Assembly (NCBI GenBank): GCA_030765045.1
Contig: CM060964.1
Location: forward strand, 277,476,388-277,540,387
DNA: 64,000 bases
Reading direction: 5' to 3'
DNA from: Tenodera sinensis
Taxonomy: Eukaryota; Arthropoda; Insecta; Mantodea; Mantidae
This document shows positions 20,650 to 33,736 of the stretch, one piece after another. The notes under the pieces were generated by a model. That model was not told the DNA's origin and ran no database searches. It saw nothing but the letters and a program-made list of their open reading frames with translations. A program made the position numbers and the translations under genes. Numbering within the stretch: position 1 is the stretch's first letter; each line of letters starts with the position of its first letter.

Positions 20650-22374
20650 ACTTAATTTTGATACATTAATGTATGAAATTTAGTGAAGCAGTTAGTTTTC
20701 ATTTAAGCACAGATATATATTACACTTCTGACATCTTACTCTTGAGTGGCCTGAACAACCCTTCGGCTGGCCTCACATCAGGGCCTTCAACATGTCAACC
20801 ACAGGACAGTGGTTGTACCCATCTAGTTGTTTATGCACACTGGGTATTGCTGCTGGTCAATTCACTCTTTTTGGTGCAATGGTACTTTCAGGCTCAAAAT
20901 ACTCAGCTAATCTTTTTCTTTTTGGGCCACCAATAAAGATATTCAGCAATGGGTAATTTAAATTCAAGAAGATCCAGAATGATCCACTTCAGGGGCCATT
21001 TTCTTGTCTTAAACAAAGTTCTGTAAATCTCCATCATCTGATCAAATGTGTCAACACCTTTCATCTGTTGATTACATTTCCTAACTCTAGCTCGACAAGG
21101 AACATTGATATAGCACGTTCCTTTCTTGTCCCAGCATTTTATTTCTCTGCTCTTGTGCAAGTGGAAACCATAGAGTCTTTCCACTTCACTATATTAACAG
21201 ATTTGTCTGATCGTGTGATTTCATCATATTCTCCCCTCTTCATTTGATTATCTTTTACAAAACTGTATCCTTTAAATCAGTTGGTTTGAAGAGTTCCTGT
21301 ACCTTCCAAATTCTCTTTAAGCAGTCTGTCCATCAAAGACAGTGTTGTAAAGTGCCTATTAAAATACACAAAGCGTCCTTAAGGTTGTGTTGTTATCAAA
21401 TACAGAGAGACCTAGTCCTAGACTGGCCTTTTACAGGGAGGCTTGTAGTGGGACCTTGATAAACTTCAAAGTCAACCATGAGTCCAGAGGATGTGTTGCA
21501 GACAAAGCTTTTTAAACAGACAGACCTTGGTTTTCTTGGTACAAACTGTTTCATGTTGCATTTTCCAGGAAAGAGAAACATCTGTTCTTCAGTACTGTAA
21601 CAACAACATTAGTCTCAATTGCCAAATATCTATTCCTAACAGCATCTATTATCGGCTGAACTTTCCAAAGTAGGTTTAATTTCTTGGCTTCCTCAGTTAC
21701 AGCGTATTGTAGGATGAAAAATCTATGTGGACATAGCATTTGCGATAAGATCAGACCTAAACCTAGAACTCCAAATCATATTCAGGTGAGGAAATTTTAT
21801 ACATCCAAGTATACAAGAATTCAAACAAAAAAAAACTTTATTTCTGCAGGTGTAAGAAGTGGCCTCATTAACTCATTGGTTTCCTGTTGATAGCATTGAG
21901 TAGTACATACAGCTGGATTTTCATAGAGATCTTGTGTAAAGTACTTCTCGAAATACAGCTGGAGTTCCAGGCTTGTGAATGTAATTCAACGTCATTAGAA
22001 TTTAAGTATGATTAAATGGAAAGTTTTGTAATCATTTGAAATGTATACAATATGGTGCTAACCTTCACATTACTTGCTGTAACACCTGGTAAGTCCTTGG
22101 AATTAAAGGGAGTCTTTGTCCAGGACACTCTGGATGCAGTTTCTCCAGTATCATTTTCATTTTCTCCTCTAATTTAGTTATCCTCATTGGCATTGGTGTT
22201 AGTATTTGTAGCATTCCATTTGTCTTCACTGTCACTGAATTCAGGTTCCCACACATCTTCAAGTATCTTCAGCATTTCATCCATCCTCCTATTCTTCAAA
22301 TGATCAGGTGGCAACCTTAACCTAAAAGGTATGCAGTTGCTATTAGGGACATTATGCTCACTTTTGGATGGCAA
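20650..22374 (-). pseudogene. piggyBac transposase pseudogene
   Basis: From the N-terminal side: an acidic stretch WEPEFSDSED (about 22245), then QMFLFPGKCNMKQFVPRKP (21581 on; the usual DEQM...KGR...KQY.P.KP block), VYQGPTTSLPVKGQ, FFILQYAVTEEAKKLNLLWK and CYINVPCRARVRKCNQQMKG. Next comes VDTFDQMMEIYRTLFKTRKW (about 21060; the conserved G-G/V-D-x-F-D-Q block with its Asp) and finally a cysteine-rich tail, VRCQKCNIYLCLNEN (about 20730). piggyBac transposases excise precisely at TTAA. The order of blocks is partly scrambled by frameshifts or small inversions, and many stops are present. No TTAA/CCC ends were found. Confidence 0.75.
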
Positions 22375-22379
22375 GTTTT

Positions 22380-23220
22380 GGATCAGATTTACTCGCGAAT
22401 TTAGTGAATTTATTCTTTTTGAATATACCGATAGAGCATAATTCCACAGCTTACCTGATAAATAAGCTTCTGTGTTTCATACAAAATCAAAATGATTGTG
22501 CTGCAGCACAAAACATTCAGCAAGTGCTAGCTGCCAAAAACAAAACAGGCACTACCACCACGACAATTGAATATTTTTCTATGAATGCACTGCTGCTTGA
22601 TTTGTAAGATGATCACAATTGTGTGACACCATTCTCAACATTAAAAGACTACATACATAGTACTTAAGATACGTTTGAAAAACCCTCACAAACATGAGTG
22701 CCTGGTCCATTAGGGATAGATAGTTTTGATTTCACCATCAAAATATGTTGTGCCAAATCGAAAGGTTTTATAAAATGAAAAGAGTTGACATGTAGCACAG
22801 GCACCAGCTTCTTTCTGATTGAAGGTAAGTGTGGTTTACAACCAGCTGTTGATGGTAGCCAGAATGGAAATGAGAACAGGAAGCAAGGCAGCACTCAACA
22901 GCCCAGTAACAAGAATGAGAATGCATATCATCAATCAGCATATCAATAGCAAAGTGGAGGTTGACATTACACAGTGGAAATTCATTTGTTTCTAAGTGGC
23001 TGATAATAGCTTTTTTTTGCTTGTGACTACACATAGCTGTGCTAACTGTTTCATGGCATGGCTGCCTTGAGTAATTTCTGCAGTAAAAAGTCTAATGTGC
23101 ACAATATGAATCTAGCATGCCATGCCAGTAAGAAGAATGAGAACATTCAAACTTGGTCAAGTCTTCTTTCCCATTACCAGGGCCTGGGAAAGCTTCCTGT
23201 CGGTTGTGAACATTCTTGTT

Positions 23221-23257
<37 letters not shown>

Positions 23258-24437
23258 TTCAACTTTCTCATTCTGGTTATTGTTACCATTAACAGTGGTT
23301 GTGAACCATCCTTAAATATGAAGCCATTCTTTATTTAGATATCTAGAGTTAATAACTTCTAATGCCAATGTTTTTAACATATATTTTGTAGTGTCACTTT
23401 CCTTGACATCTTCAAACAGTTTCAAATAGTATTGCTTGTGTAGGATCAGTTTTACTGTATAGATTTTCTTTACCTCATGAGTAGGTTCATTTGTTCTTAA
23501 ATATTGTGTACTTTATATAGAAAACTTTGAGTATTTTAAGCTCACTGCAAAATTTTTTTTTCCAGTTGTTAAAAGGTATTCTGGTTAATTTTTCATGCTG
23601 AATAACAGTGATTAGGAGCATTATTAATAGCTGCATTGCAGATATTGGGGTTGGTTTAACTCCTGTTATTAATCAAAGACATTGGTTTTCTAATAGTCTT
23701 TGGGGGGGATTAGCTGTAATAATTGTTGGTACTTCGCCACAGTATATAAGTGTTGATGTTATGTACACATTATAAGTGGTGGCAAGTGTTTCTCCTGGAC
23801 ATTCCCATTTCATGCCTGATAATCATGTTAGAACAGATCTGCTTTTCTATTTTCTGATACTGTCCGTAATGTTTACGTTACCCCCATATCTATTTATAAT
23901 AAAATACCTAATATTTATAATGAGATACCTATAAGTAAAATATTGTGTCGATATTTAATAATATCCTAGACAGTTATGTGTAACATGAAATCAGATAACG
24001 AAATAGTACACTAAAATGAATATGAAACAAGTGTAACTGAGGATAGATTGACAATACCGCTGCTAAGAAGTTCAAACGAGCAATGCTTTTTGAAAGAGAC
24101 AGGCCCTTTTATTATGGCAGACAAAATAAAGGCACAAGGTTTTCACATTCCTGGATGTATGCCATAAATAAGCCAAAACCAGCGATGGACTGGAATCTTT
24201 TCTGGTAAATTTGTATGTGCTGATAACATTTGTGGCTTGGATTTTGAAGGAAGAAATTCAAACATGTCCTAGCATAAATTAAATACAGTATGGGAATATT
24301 CCTTGGAAAAACTTACATGCACAGAGACAAAAAAATGTATTTTGCAGACAAAGGGACAGGGATCAGACCATGAATAAGAATTAAGCAAGCTGTCACATGA
24401 TAGTATAAAACTTAAAACTAAGCAGTAGTGGGGAAAT
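22380..24437. other. No gene recognised; (TA)n tract
   Basis: About 2 kb without coding or RNA features. A (TA)n microsatellite of about 16 units lies at 23222-23254. Two stretches, about 22838-22895 and 23260-23310, look like diverged inverted copies of one repeat (accagctgttgatggtagcc against its complement), but this is weak. Confidence 0.45.
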
Positions 24438-24441
24438 ATTT

Positions 24442-27299
24442 GAGGAGTATCGTTTCAAAACGCGAAAAGTCCACTCCCGATCGAAAATTAGTTTGAAGCG
24501 AATTTCAACACTTTAGCATGCCCTGCATCGGACTTATGCTCCTGTTTGCTTCAAAGCACATTTTAAACCCCTTCAAATCGAGAACGAAAATGTGGGTTCG
24601 GTGCAAAATGCGTTATGTCCAGTGCCTTGACCGGATCAAAGCGCGAAGTGTCCACTTTCTTACGCACATTGCCGAACTCACACGAAGGAATTCTCGCCTG
24701 TTTTGTCACAGCATCACAAAAACATGTTTCTCATTCTATCTCATTGTTTGACCAGATTGCACTGCCTACAGAGTCTTGCTGTTATTGTGAGTTCCATAAG
24801 CAGTTTGTGTAATTATATCTATTAACATGGAAGAAAGCTTAGTTGTAAGTGTTCTGTTGGTTCCAGAAGGAGGCAAAAGAGTATGAGAAAAGGGGAACAA
24901 GAAGAAAGGTAAATACTATTTAAACTTTATAAGAAGAATAATTATCGGTATTATTTAGCGAAAATAGTTTTACAGGAATGTATTCAGAACCACGTTGCGG
25001 TTAGTATGGTTCTTACCACATCATTCGTTGGTGTGTTTCAGGTATTCTAACATGCTGGAGTTCGAGTCTCCATGTGCACACACAGAGGGTAGATTTAAAT
25101 GCTGTACCAATCATTCCTGCCTCTCATCTCATCAGAGCAAGAAAATTAGTGTATAACTACTGGAACAAATCACAGGACAGGCTCCTGGCATAATGTCTGT
25201 ATCATCTCGCAAAAGGCGCACATTAAGAAAATCAGAAAAGAGTAACGCAATCGTTATTAAATATCTAGTTAGAGTAAACAACGAAACTATTCAGCTTTGT
25301 TCTACGTAAGTTCTTTTTAGCACTGGCACAACAAGAGTAAACAACATAGCTTCTGTAATAGCAGGTAAAACAATAATGGAAAAAGTGGAGGTACCGAAAA
25401 GCCAAATAATATGCCCAAAAGAAGGAATCGGTAATTAGTTTCTTATCCAAGCTAAAAGCTAGAGACATTCAATATTCAAGACAAAAAAGCAAGCGACTCT
25501 ACCTACCTTCAGACTTAAATGTGAACAAGTTATTCAACATCTACAATGTTAGTGTGGGTGAATCACTAAAAGTAAAGAAGTGGTTTTTCCACACTATTTT
25601 TTTAATAAATTTAACTTGGGTTTTGGTGAACCAGCTGTAGATGTTTGCAGTTATTGCAGTAGGACAAAACATGAACTGCAAGTCATGAAAAATTCCCATA
25701 GAAAGAACGAGTTACAAGCTGAACTCACTGCACATAAAGGCATTCCACAAAATGATGAGAGAAAAAGACTCAGCTACCATGTCCTTATGCTTAGATTTGC
25801 AGCAGGTGTAACCATTGCCTATCATTCTATGCTCTGTGTATCACAGATATAGAGAATAAATCACCAGCATTTTATTGCTGGACTGAAAATCAAGCAGGTC
25901 ATGGAGCTATTGAAGTTGCTTCTGCGTTAACAAATTTTCTAAGCAAACAGCAATTTGAGGATGGTGTACCCAAATTAAGGCTCTTCTCTGATGGCTGTGC
26001 TGCCAAAATAGAAATGCCGACATGGTCCATAAACTCTATTGGTGGCTTTTGAAAAAGTCTCCAGATTATCTTAAGGAAATATGCATGATATTTCCCGTGA
26101 GAGGCCATTCTTTCTTACCTGCAGACCGCATGTTTGGAGTTTTGGAAAAGGATCTTAGAAAACAGTCTGAGATATTAACTCCAGAGAAATATGTTGAAAC
26201 ATATTTTAAGGTTGTTACTGCTCGCTCACTGGGCAAGGATTAGTATATGCATGACTTTAAGAGATTTACAATTATTTAAAAAAGCCAGATGGTATAAAGG
26301 AAATGAAAAGGGTCATGTTAAAAAAGAAACTTAAGGGGAATAAATTTTACGTTTCTCTGAAAATGGAAATGTCGTACAGACTGAATAATTAATCCAAGAA
26401 ATTTGTCTCCATGCTTAAACGAGGAATAGCAGTCGAACAACTAGCAGAGCTCCCAGTTCTACCTTTCGAACAGCCCATCAAATTAGAAAAAAAAAGAAGC
26501 TTTTAAAACAAAGTTGTGGTGAAGATTCATATGGCAATAATGAGCTAAAATTTTATACAAGGTTAATTCAGCACGAAGATAATGCACAACAAATGGAGGA
26601 GGGAAGTGAGAATGAAGACTGTGATTGGAAGAAGAACGTGGTTTTAATTCCATTTGAGAACTCTCTCAAAGTTTATCATTAAATTAGTTTTGTTTCACCC
26701 TGATAACTACCAATCACAAGTGTTAAAAGTTCTAAGAGCATTCATAGAATGGAGTAAGTTTTTCCTTTACGTTTGCTCAAATATATTACTATATATATAT
26801 ATTACTATTCAGAACACATGATCATTAATCAGAATTTTCTGCATGTCTGCTTCTAATACGAATAATTATTACATTAAATATGTTTCAAAATTGTATTGTT
26901 TCAAACAGTCGAAAGAGTTACAGTGTCCTAGACAACACATTAAGAACAGAAAACATGTGTTGTGAGTTACAATGGCATGTAAGAGTTAAAAATTTGCAAT
27001 AAAGCAATTTACTGAAATTAACATTGTTTATATGGAAGAACGGTTCAAAAAGCTTTGTGTCCATTTATTCGGTGCAAAACAAGATAAGTCCAACATTTTT
27101 CATATTTTAACCCGCGATTACAGCTTTGCATTAAGGCTGTGATTTTTGACACTCATCACCATCTTATATGCTCATTTTTTAGATCACAAGGACATAAGTA
27201 TATTTTAAAAGTATTGTTTACTTTAGGAGTTATTACATTTTCGGCTTTCCTGTAAAATTGTTATTTGCGGACTTTTCGCGTTTTGAAACGATACTCCTC
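24442..27299 (+). mobile_element. DNA transposon with 31-bp TIRs, tentatively Sola-like
   Basis: Perfect terminal inverted repeats of 31 bp: it begins GAGGAGTATCGTTTCAAAAC (24442) and the reverse complement ends at 27299. Direct repeats attt lie at 24438-24441 and 27300-27303, a possible 4-bp target duplication. It carries a broken transposase-like gene (25190-26682). A 4-bp duplication with GAG...CTC ends suggests the Sola superfamily, but this is inference. A tRNA-like B-box (gagttcgagtctcc, about 25061) occurs inside the left third. Confidence 0.82.
25190..26682 (+). pseudogene. Transposase-like pseudogene (DUF7869-type arthropod family)
   Basis: The coding remnant has VDVCSYCSRTKHELQVMKNS (25640; a CxxC motif before a helical region), LTAHKGIPQNDERKRLSYHV, FYCWTENQAGHGAIEVASAL, RLFSDGCAAKIEMPTWSIN (the usual LF(S/C)DGC(A/G)GQNKN block), FPVRGHSFLPADRMFGVLEK (26093 on), and an acidic tail ENEDCDWKKNVVLIPF ending at a stop at 26680-26682. 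The DGC and D-R-(x)-F-G residues are conserved as in the abundant arthropod proteins of this type, which I regard as DDE transposases. At least one frameshift (near 26020) and several stops. Reaction assumed by analogy. Confidence 0.7.
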
Positions 27300-27400
27300 A
27301 TTTGTTATGATAGAAACATGATTTTGGCAAACAGATCACTCTAGGAATCAATCCCTGCAAGATACACGCATCAACTCGGATAAAGAAAGCCAGCGTTATA

Positions 27401-28745
27401 CAGGATGTTTCAGAAATGCTTTTACAAACTTGGGGAACATGTTCCTTACACTGAAACAAGAAAAAAAGTTCATATAAACATATGTGCCAAAATCCTTGTT
27501 TTCTCATTAGGAGGTGTTCAACACAGTGGTACACTTATAACACACAAAACTCGTATTAAATGCTCAAAATGTCCTCCTCTTGCTTCTATGCATGCCTGTA
27601 CTCATCGAATCATGGAATGTTGCACCCTTTCAAAAACTCCAGGATGGTTTCACAGGCTTCCATGACATGTCGATGAAGCGTTTCTGCATCCGGGATGGCT
27701 GCTCCATAAACCAATAATTTAAGATGCCCCCAGAGGTAAAAATCCACAGGATTGAGGTCGGCAGAACGTGCAGACCATGGAACTGGTCCTCCTCTGCCTA
27801 TCCATCGGTCATGATATATACCAGTCAGTGCATCTCGAACAATGCAACTGAAATGTGCCAGAGCCCCATCACGTATAAACCACATGTTTTGTCGTATTTG
27901 CAGGGGCACATCTTTGTGAAGTAGGTCGGGAAGAGTGTGCTGGATAAAGTCCCGGTAGGCAGCACCAGTAAGACATGCTGGTAAAACGTATGGACCTACC
28001 AGACAGTCATCTACAATGCCAGCCTACACATTCAGACTAAACTGTTGCTGATGTCTAGCCTGACGTACAGCATGAGGATTACGATCTGCCCACACGTGTA
28101 CGTTGTGGAAATTGGTAATTCCATCTCTCCCAAACGTTGCCTCATCTGTAAACAAAACTGACGAGACAAACAATGGATTAGCTGTTTGTGCTACAAACCA
28201 TCGGCAAAAGTTATCCCGTGATGGATAATTGGCAGGCGAAAGGCCCTGCACACGTTGAATATGATATGGATACAGGACCTGCTCGTGAAGTACCCTCCAT
28301 GCTGTCACGTGTGATGTACCTGATGCCACAGCCAGTTGTATTGTACTGTTTGTCTTCGACACACCTTAACATCTGTTCTTCACGTTCTGGCGTACAAACA
28401 ACTCTTGGTCTTCCTCGATCAATAGTCTGTGGTGCAACGGTTCCAGTCTCAGCAAGGCGACAATAAACAGCGACAAAGGTTGGATGTCTCGATTCTCTTC
28501 AGTCTGGAAACTCCATCTGATAGAGCCATGCAGCCTCACGTCCATTACCATTTGCACGACCATACATAAAAATCATGTCTGACGAAATGAATATCTGGCC
28601 ATGGTGGAACGAAATATGTGCAGTTAACTCACTACATGTACACAATTGAAACATTGACGACAGACTAATAACAAATGATAAACATAAACAAGTCTCCATG
28701 GCAACCCTGCGCCATCTATTGTATGTAGTATAATAGGTCAAAGCC
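27401..28745 (-). mobile_element. mariner-related DNA transposon with DUF4817 N-terminus
   Basis: Minus-strand coding pieces: FMYGRANGNGREAAWLYQ (28580), HPTFVAVYCRLAETGTV, DRGRPRVVCTPEREEQML (28430), SRDNFCRWFVAQ, VLFTDEATFGRDGITNFHN (first Asp), VHVWADRNPHAVRQA, FIRDGALAHFSCIVRD (second Asp), DRWIGRGGPVPWSARSADLN and PVDFYLWGHLK (third Asp). All three catalytic acids survive, but stops and frame changes occur at about 28499, 28366, 28021 and 27910. The low-coordinate end begins acaggatgtttcagaaatg (about 27398), typical of this group. The other inverted end was not found, so the right boundary is approximate. Confidence 0.8.
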
Positions 28746-28877
28746 TTCTATGAGTGCATAGAGAAATGAAGTTTGGAGGTTGGACCCTGAAGGCCATTGA
28801 ACTCACAGTTTCATTGTGACAGGAATAACACAAAAACCAAGTATTTTGGTACATATCTCTCGCAGACATAGCTATAT

Positions 28878-28879
<2 letters not shown>

Positions 28880-28912
<33 letters not shown>

Positions 28913-29530
28913 GTTCTTAATTTTACCAAGTGGAACTTTTTCTGTCAGGGCAGTTAGATCATAGAATTTATTTAAATTGTTTATTTGCATTGCTTCATTA
29001 GAATGTTCTCCAACTTTCTCCATATTCTTTCCAATTTGTCTTTTTGAAATTCCTGCATAATCTGGGGTTAGAGTAATTAATGTTCAAATTGTCAGATTTG
29101 TAAAGGGGGGTGTTGTAGGTTTAAGAGCGCTCAACTTCGTGGCCATCAGCACCCTTAAAAAACAGTTCATGGCAATAGCCAGATATAAGTTTCAACAAAA
29201 AATAAAATTATTGATAAAGCAAGAAAATATATAAATATGCAAAGCAGTAGCAAAAGCCAAAATTGATACAAAGCTATAAATATGTCAAAAGAGGTATAAA
29301 AAAATTAGGTATATAAAGGTTCAAATCCTCAAAAACATGTTGCACTCTGCTAAAAATCTAAAAACTCTTTGACCACCATTTTGCCATCCGCCAAGACCTC
29401 TGCAAGTCTGGCGGACAGCTGCAGAGATTCTCGAAGGTGCGCTAGAGAGGAACACTCTAGCAGCTGTGGCGGAATGTCGTTGTGTTCTCGTTGGATCGCC
29501 ATTTGATGCGTAAATGTCGTTGATCACGTT
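28880..29530 (-). pseudogene. Probable 3' end of an RNase H LINE, with poly(A)
   Basis: A T-run (about 28881-28908) on the plus strand reads as a poly(A) tail for a minus-strand insertion. Upstream of it the minus strand has weakly coding-like text (LTPDYAGISKRQIGKNMEK, LTALTEKVPLGKIKN). Near 29480-29350 there is a possible LINE C-terminal end (QLSARLAEVLADGKMVVKEF). It may be the 3' part of the element represented by the RNase H at 30471. Low certainty. Confidence 0.35.
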
Positions 29531-30239
29531 GTGTCGCCCTTTGATTTGGTTCGCTCAGTCGGTAGAGTTCCGTAGGAGATCTCTTTCTTTATCTCGGGTA
29601 TGCGTAGGTGTTATAGATTACCCAAGAAAAACCTTTGTATATTGTTTATTACTTCTTATATACTTTCGGGAGTTATGCCGATTTTCTATACGCAGAGGAA
29701 TCGCACTCACGTCTGCACTCCACAACGTGCAGCACCAGTCTGGGGTGAGTAGTGACGCTTTCTCGCGTACCCACGCTAAGAAAAACGTTCTCTCCAATTT
29801 TTAAATGTCATGACGTCATCCAAGAAAGCCTCGTATCCAAAATGCTCTTTCATTCCTTTTCCCGCAATTTAGAAATGTCCCTTTCTATTATAACATGTTC
29901 TTTTTTGAATTTCAAATATATAATTACCTTTTTATGATTAAACGATGTTTTCTTTATATTTTATTAAATATATCGCGCGACTTTTAAGTATGGCAGACCT
30001 GAATTTCAAACGTGAATTTAAACTATGTAGTATGACGTCATGACTCGTTAATTTCAAACCAATAATGCGTTTATCCTACAAATTTAACGACTATTATTTA
30101 CTCATATCTTGATCACCTTACAACACTTCCTACTCTATTATCTACATATGTTATTACTCAACACTTATCGCAAATCTCACATCCGGCAATTAAATTAAAA
30201 CGTGTCTTTATCAAGCCCATTCGATTTGAAATCTAAATT
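29531..30239. other. No gene recognised
   Basis: No supported feature. The sequence is slightly less AT-rich on the left and AT-rich on the right. Confidence 0.4.
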
Positions 30240-31181
30240 TCGGTATCACAGCATGTGACGGACTGACAAAAGATTGTTGCATAGCGGACAAAGAGGAGCA
30301 GGGTCCCTTTTAAATAAGTAACCATGTGAAAAATTGCAGTAGCCTATTTACAATCGAGCCAACCTAATCTCCTCACGACGAGATATGCAAGAAGAGGTTA
30401 CCCAGTTTATCGAAAGTGCTTTTACTTCTCTCAGCATATTACAGCGGAGAGCTGACCAATCTTTGTGCCATCACGACAGCACCGATCTCCACATTTCAAG
30501 CCTAAAGTCTTCCAAAGTAACACGTGAGACTGTAATACTGGGTTCTGTAGTTGCCATCTTTGCTGCCAAAGCTGCCATTTCATTCCCAGGCAAACCTGCA
30601 TGGCTAGGCATCCATGCACACATCACGCTAACGCCAGAAGCATGTAAAACATGGAGGCCATCCTGGATAAGTTGTACAATAGGATGGGGGTTGTACAGCT
30701 CATGAAGGCTCTGAAGTGCACTAAGGGAATCACTCAATATCAGGCAGTCACCTAAATTGCAACGGCACACATATAAAACAGCTCGGTAAATTGCATACAG
30801 CTCTGCAGTAAAAATGGAAGTGCTGTTAGGAAAGCTGAATGTATATGGTTCGGTTCCATAAACATAAGCACATCCAACACTGCTGGTGCTCTTGGATCCA
30901 TTGGTGTAAATAAAATGTTGGTCAGTGTAGCCTGACAAAATTTCTAAAAAACATGTGCGAATACTACTAATAGGCATCGTGGACTTCCGGTGTACAGTCC
31001 CAAAATCTACATGGGGCGTGCCAGGTAACCAAGGGGGATAGGGCTTCTTGCCCTTGGCAAACATCCTAGGCAGTTCAATTGCAAGCTTCCTTAGAAGCTC
31101 CTGCAAACAGAGATCCACTGGCTTAGGATGATATGAGGATCGACGTGCCTCCCTCCTTTCATTCTCAAAATTTCTTGGCAT
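30240..31181 (-). pseudogene. LINE D fragment: RNase H domain and start of zinc knuckle
   Basis: A 236-residue open frame on the minus strand (31181-30471) carries an RNase H fold: FIYTNGSKSTSSVGCAYVYG, FTAELYAIYRAVL, LILSDSLSALQSL, WMPSHAGLPGNEMAALAAK. The first catalytic Asp (normally YTDGS) is Asn, and the last (normally GNExAD) is Ala, so two of four active-site acids are lost although the frame is open. Downstream, in other frames, are WHKDWSALRCNMLREVKS, RREEIRLARL and CPLCNNLLSVRHML, the usual C-terminal region of I/LOA/R1-group elements. Distinct from LINE B in sequence. Confidence 0.85.
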
Positions 31182-31200
31182 CTTAGTGTTATTTGTGTCT

Positions 31201-32779
31201 GTTAAGGTCTTCCCAGATTGATTTTATGTTTCAAATGTCATTGGCTGTTCTATGATGTCCTAAATCTGGTCATCACCCTTAAGGTTGATACACACTGACC
31301 CGTCACGAATGGAATGGAAATTTGCAGCTCTCTGTCTTCCACGGAAGCGTAAATGCTCAGTGCTCGGAATATTCCAACCAGAAAATTTAGTTGTCAACAG
31401 ATATGAATGGATAGAACAGCAAAACCTGCAGCTCCTCGGACGAGGATATTGTAATATTAGGTGCTTTAGCAGTTGAAGAAGAGAGAAAGAAACAGGAGTT
31501 TCACAGTATAAACCACAAAAGAGAATAATGGTGAATTTATTAGTAGTAATCTCTTTCCAGACTTGTGAGAAGACCTAAGAAAATTTTTCACAGTGTAACT
31601 GGTTGCGATAGTTGGCGCCTGCAGCATCATACAATTCTTTATATTTTTACACAGTCAATATTAATTCGCCATCATTGTCACAGGTGACTTTATTCTGTTT
31701 ATATGCGTACGTCATAAGTAAGGCTAGGATTTTTATGTAATATCAACATGTAGAATATGTACATATTTATGTAACAATATTAGGTGAAGTATGTACTATT
31801 ACATAAGTTTTAAAATATGTAATATTAATCTAATTTAATTTTTATATAAATGATGTATGAAACATTTATTAATTGAAGATTCCTATTTTATTATGTTTTT
31901 GCAAAATGAAGTGTTATACATTAATTAATTAATTAAGAATGTCCATATCATAGCAAACTTAAATTCCATTATTATGAAGATTCACAATTTTAATTTTCAT
32001 AATCACTGTTTAAACTACCTCTCCACTAAATATTAACTCCATCTCTCAGTGACTAAAATGCAGAAAGCTTAGTTAACAAGTGGACAACAGATTATGTACA
32101 CACGTAACTTTTTTTCTTGTACAAAGATGTTCAGATAATTAGCAAATCGGACAATCTGCACAGAAATAATTATAAGTTGTATCAAATTATGCTATGTATC
32201 AAATAGCGAAAAAATATTTTTACAATAAGAGGCAGAATGTCATTTTACATAAACAAGATAAAAATATGTATAAAAAAAAAAGTCTGCTCAAATATGCAAA
32301 ATATAGAACAATATCATGTCATAACTATGATAGCTAAGGTTCTAATTCATGGACATTTATCATTGTTAGTTTGTATAAGCAAAAGGAAAGAACATATTCA
32401 CATACAAATCCTTGCTCTAGAAACAGTATGTTGAGGGAGCTGAATGCATGCATTATCTATTATTTCGCAAACAGAAAGCCACTTGACACCAGCAGAAACT
32501 TCTGCGAGGGTTGTATCCGAGGTATCCTCTCATAAACGACTGGACGGAAAGTGCTACTGGTCGGCCCAGTGAGCATTTGGCCATTTAATGACACAAATAC
32601 GAACATTGCGGAAATTTTCTGCTTCATTCCATTCCGCTCACAGCAGGTCAGTGTGCGACAACCTTTATCCTCGTGCATGAGTGTGGTGTGATTTCATGTA
32701 TGATATTGTTTGTGCAGTAAGTGTTATACATATATGAGTGTGTGTATGTTGGTTTATTACATTAATTTGTGCCCATGTA
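31201..32779. other. No gene recognised
   Basis: About 1.6 kb of AT-rich intron. No frame, repeat partner or RNA signature was supported. Confidence 0.4.
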
Positions 32780-33010
32780 ATCTGCTTTCTCTGCCAACTC
32801 TGTTCTCATCTTATTGACTGTACTTTCTATACTAGCTTTGCATTCTGTCATTTCATTTCTATATTTCCCCATCTCTCCCCATAACAATATTCTCTTTCAT
32901 TTCAATTTCTAAATCATGCATTTTTTTTTTTTCCTATTGCCTCTATTTTATTTTCTAGAATGTTCTTTGCTTCTTTCATTTCTTTTTCTACAATTTTTCA
33001 AATTGCTATT
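32780..33010 (-). pseudogene. Gag-like coiled-coil remnant
   Basis: The minus strand reads EKEMKEAKNILENKIEAIGK, then EMTECKASIESTVNKMRTEL, AEKADYMGT. This resembles the Gag coiled coil of the LTR element at 35201 (ALEARIEIIGDRMRK, RDEITECNASVDCKITNVKA) in order and spacing. Probably a scrap of a related LTR retrotransposon. Short and frame-shifted. Confidence 0.5.
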
Positions 33011-33151
33011 TATCACTTTAGCCCAAATGAATGCAATAGGTTTAAAATTGCAATGACAAAGAGGAAGCCTAACTATTTTGTGGCCATGTTCTGCAGCAAT
33101 GTCATCAACTGCATAATCCTTTAATTGGAATAGGTACTACTCGTATCTTTC

Positions 33152-33736
33152 ACAAAAGTGAATACCCAACTTCAGAGAGACCTGCACAAAGGGTAACCTA
33201 ATTCTCAGGCATACTTGCATAGATGGTATGAGAATTAAATTAGTCATACGCTTCCCTTGATGTTCAGAGGACATGGCAGCCATCGGCTCACCTCTTTAGT
33301 TTTGAAAAGCAGTATTTTAGCAATCCTACATTAATGGGCAAATACTGCAAATTCAACTTCAGTGCACCTACAGAAAATATATTCTTATTGTGTTTCTATT
33401 AAGTTGTGGACTAGAACTCAAAAGGCTTCCAGTGTTGGGTGCTAAACTTACAGATGTAAGTTTAATCAATGACACTCAGTATCTGTGTTTGCTATAGCCG
33501 AAATTGTTAAGGTTGTTAAGGTGTGTCCATGCAAATCAACAACGGTGGACTAAAATTAGTTCAAATCTCATGTTGCATGTCTTTTTTTTTTTTTTTTTCC
33601 ACTTTTCTTTTCTCCTTTTTTAACAGTAACATCATTATTTATATAACCCATGTGAAATATAAAATTATATAAACTAATGTACCTAATCTAAATTTCATAA
33701 AGCTCCCTCTTTAGGTATTTTCAATCTGCATAGCCT
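33152..33736 (+). repeat. Large palindrome, left arm, outer part
   Basis: Inverted copy of about 42418-42968 on the right. Shared landmarks: acaaaagt at the outer end, 'agtattttagcaatcctaca' (complement of the right arm's tgtagaaggattgctgaaat), 'gttgtggactagaactcaaa', 'cttacagatgtaagttta', 'tttaggtatttt'. It includes a tRNA-like block on the plus strand (about 33490-33580: A box tagccgaaattgttaagg, B box agttcaaatctca). The arm continues at 39730 after the LTR retrotransposon inserted at 33737. Confidence 0.85.

Noticed and set aside
29321..29804. Overlapping short frames on both strands in a less AT-rich patch
   Set aside because: No family resemblance strong enough; at best the C-terminal scrap of a LINE, reported with low confidence.
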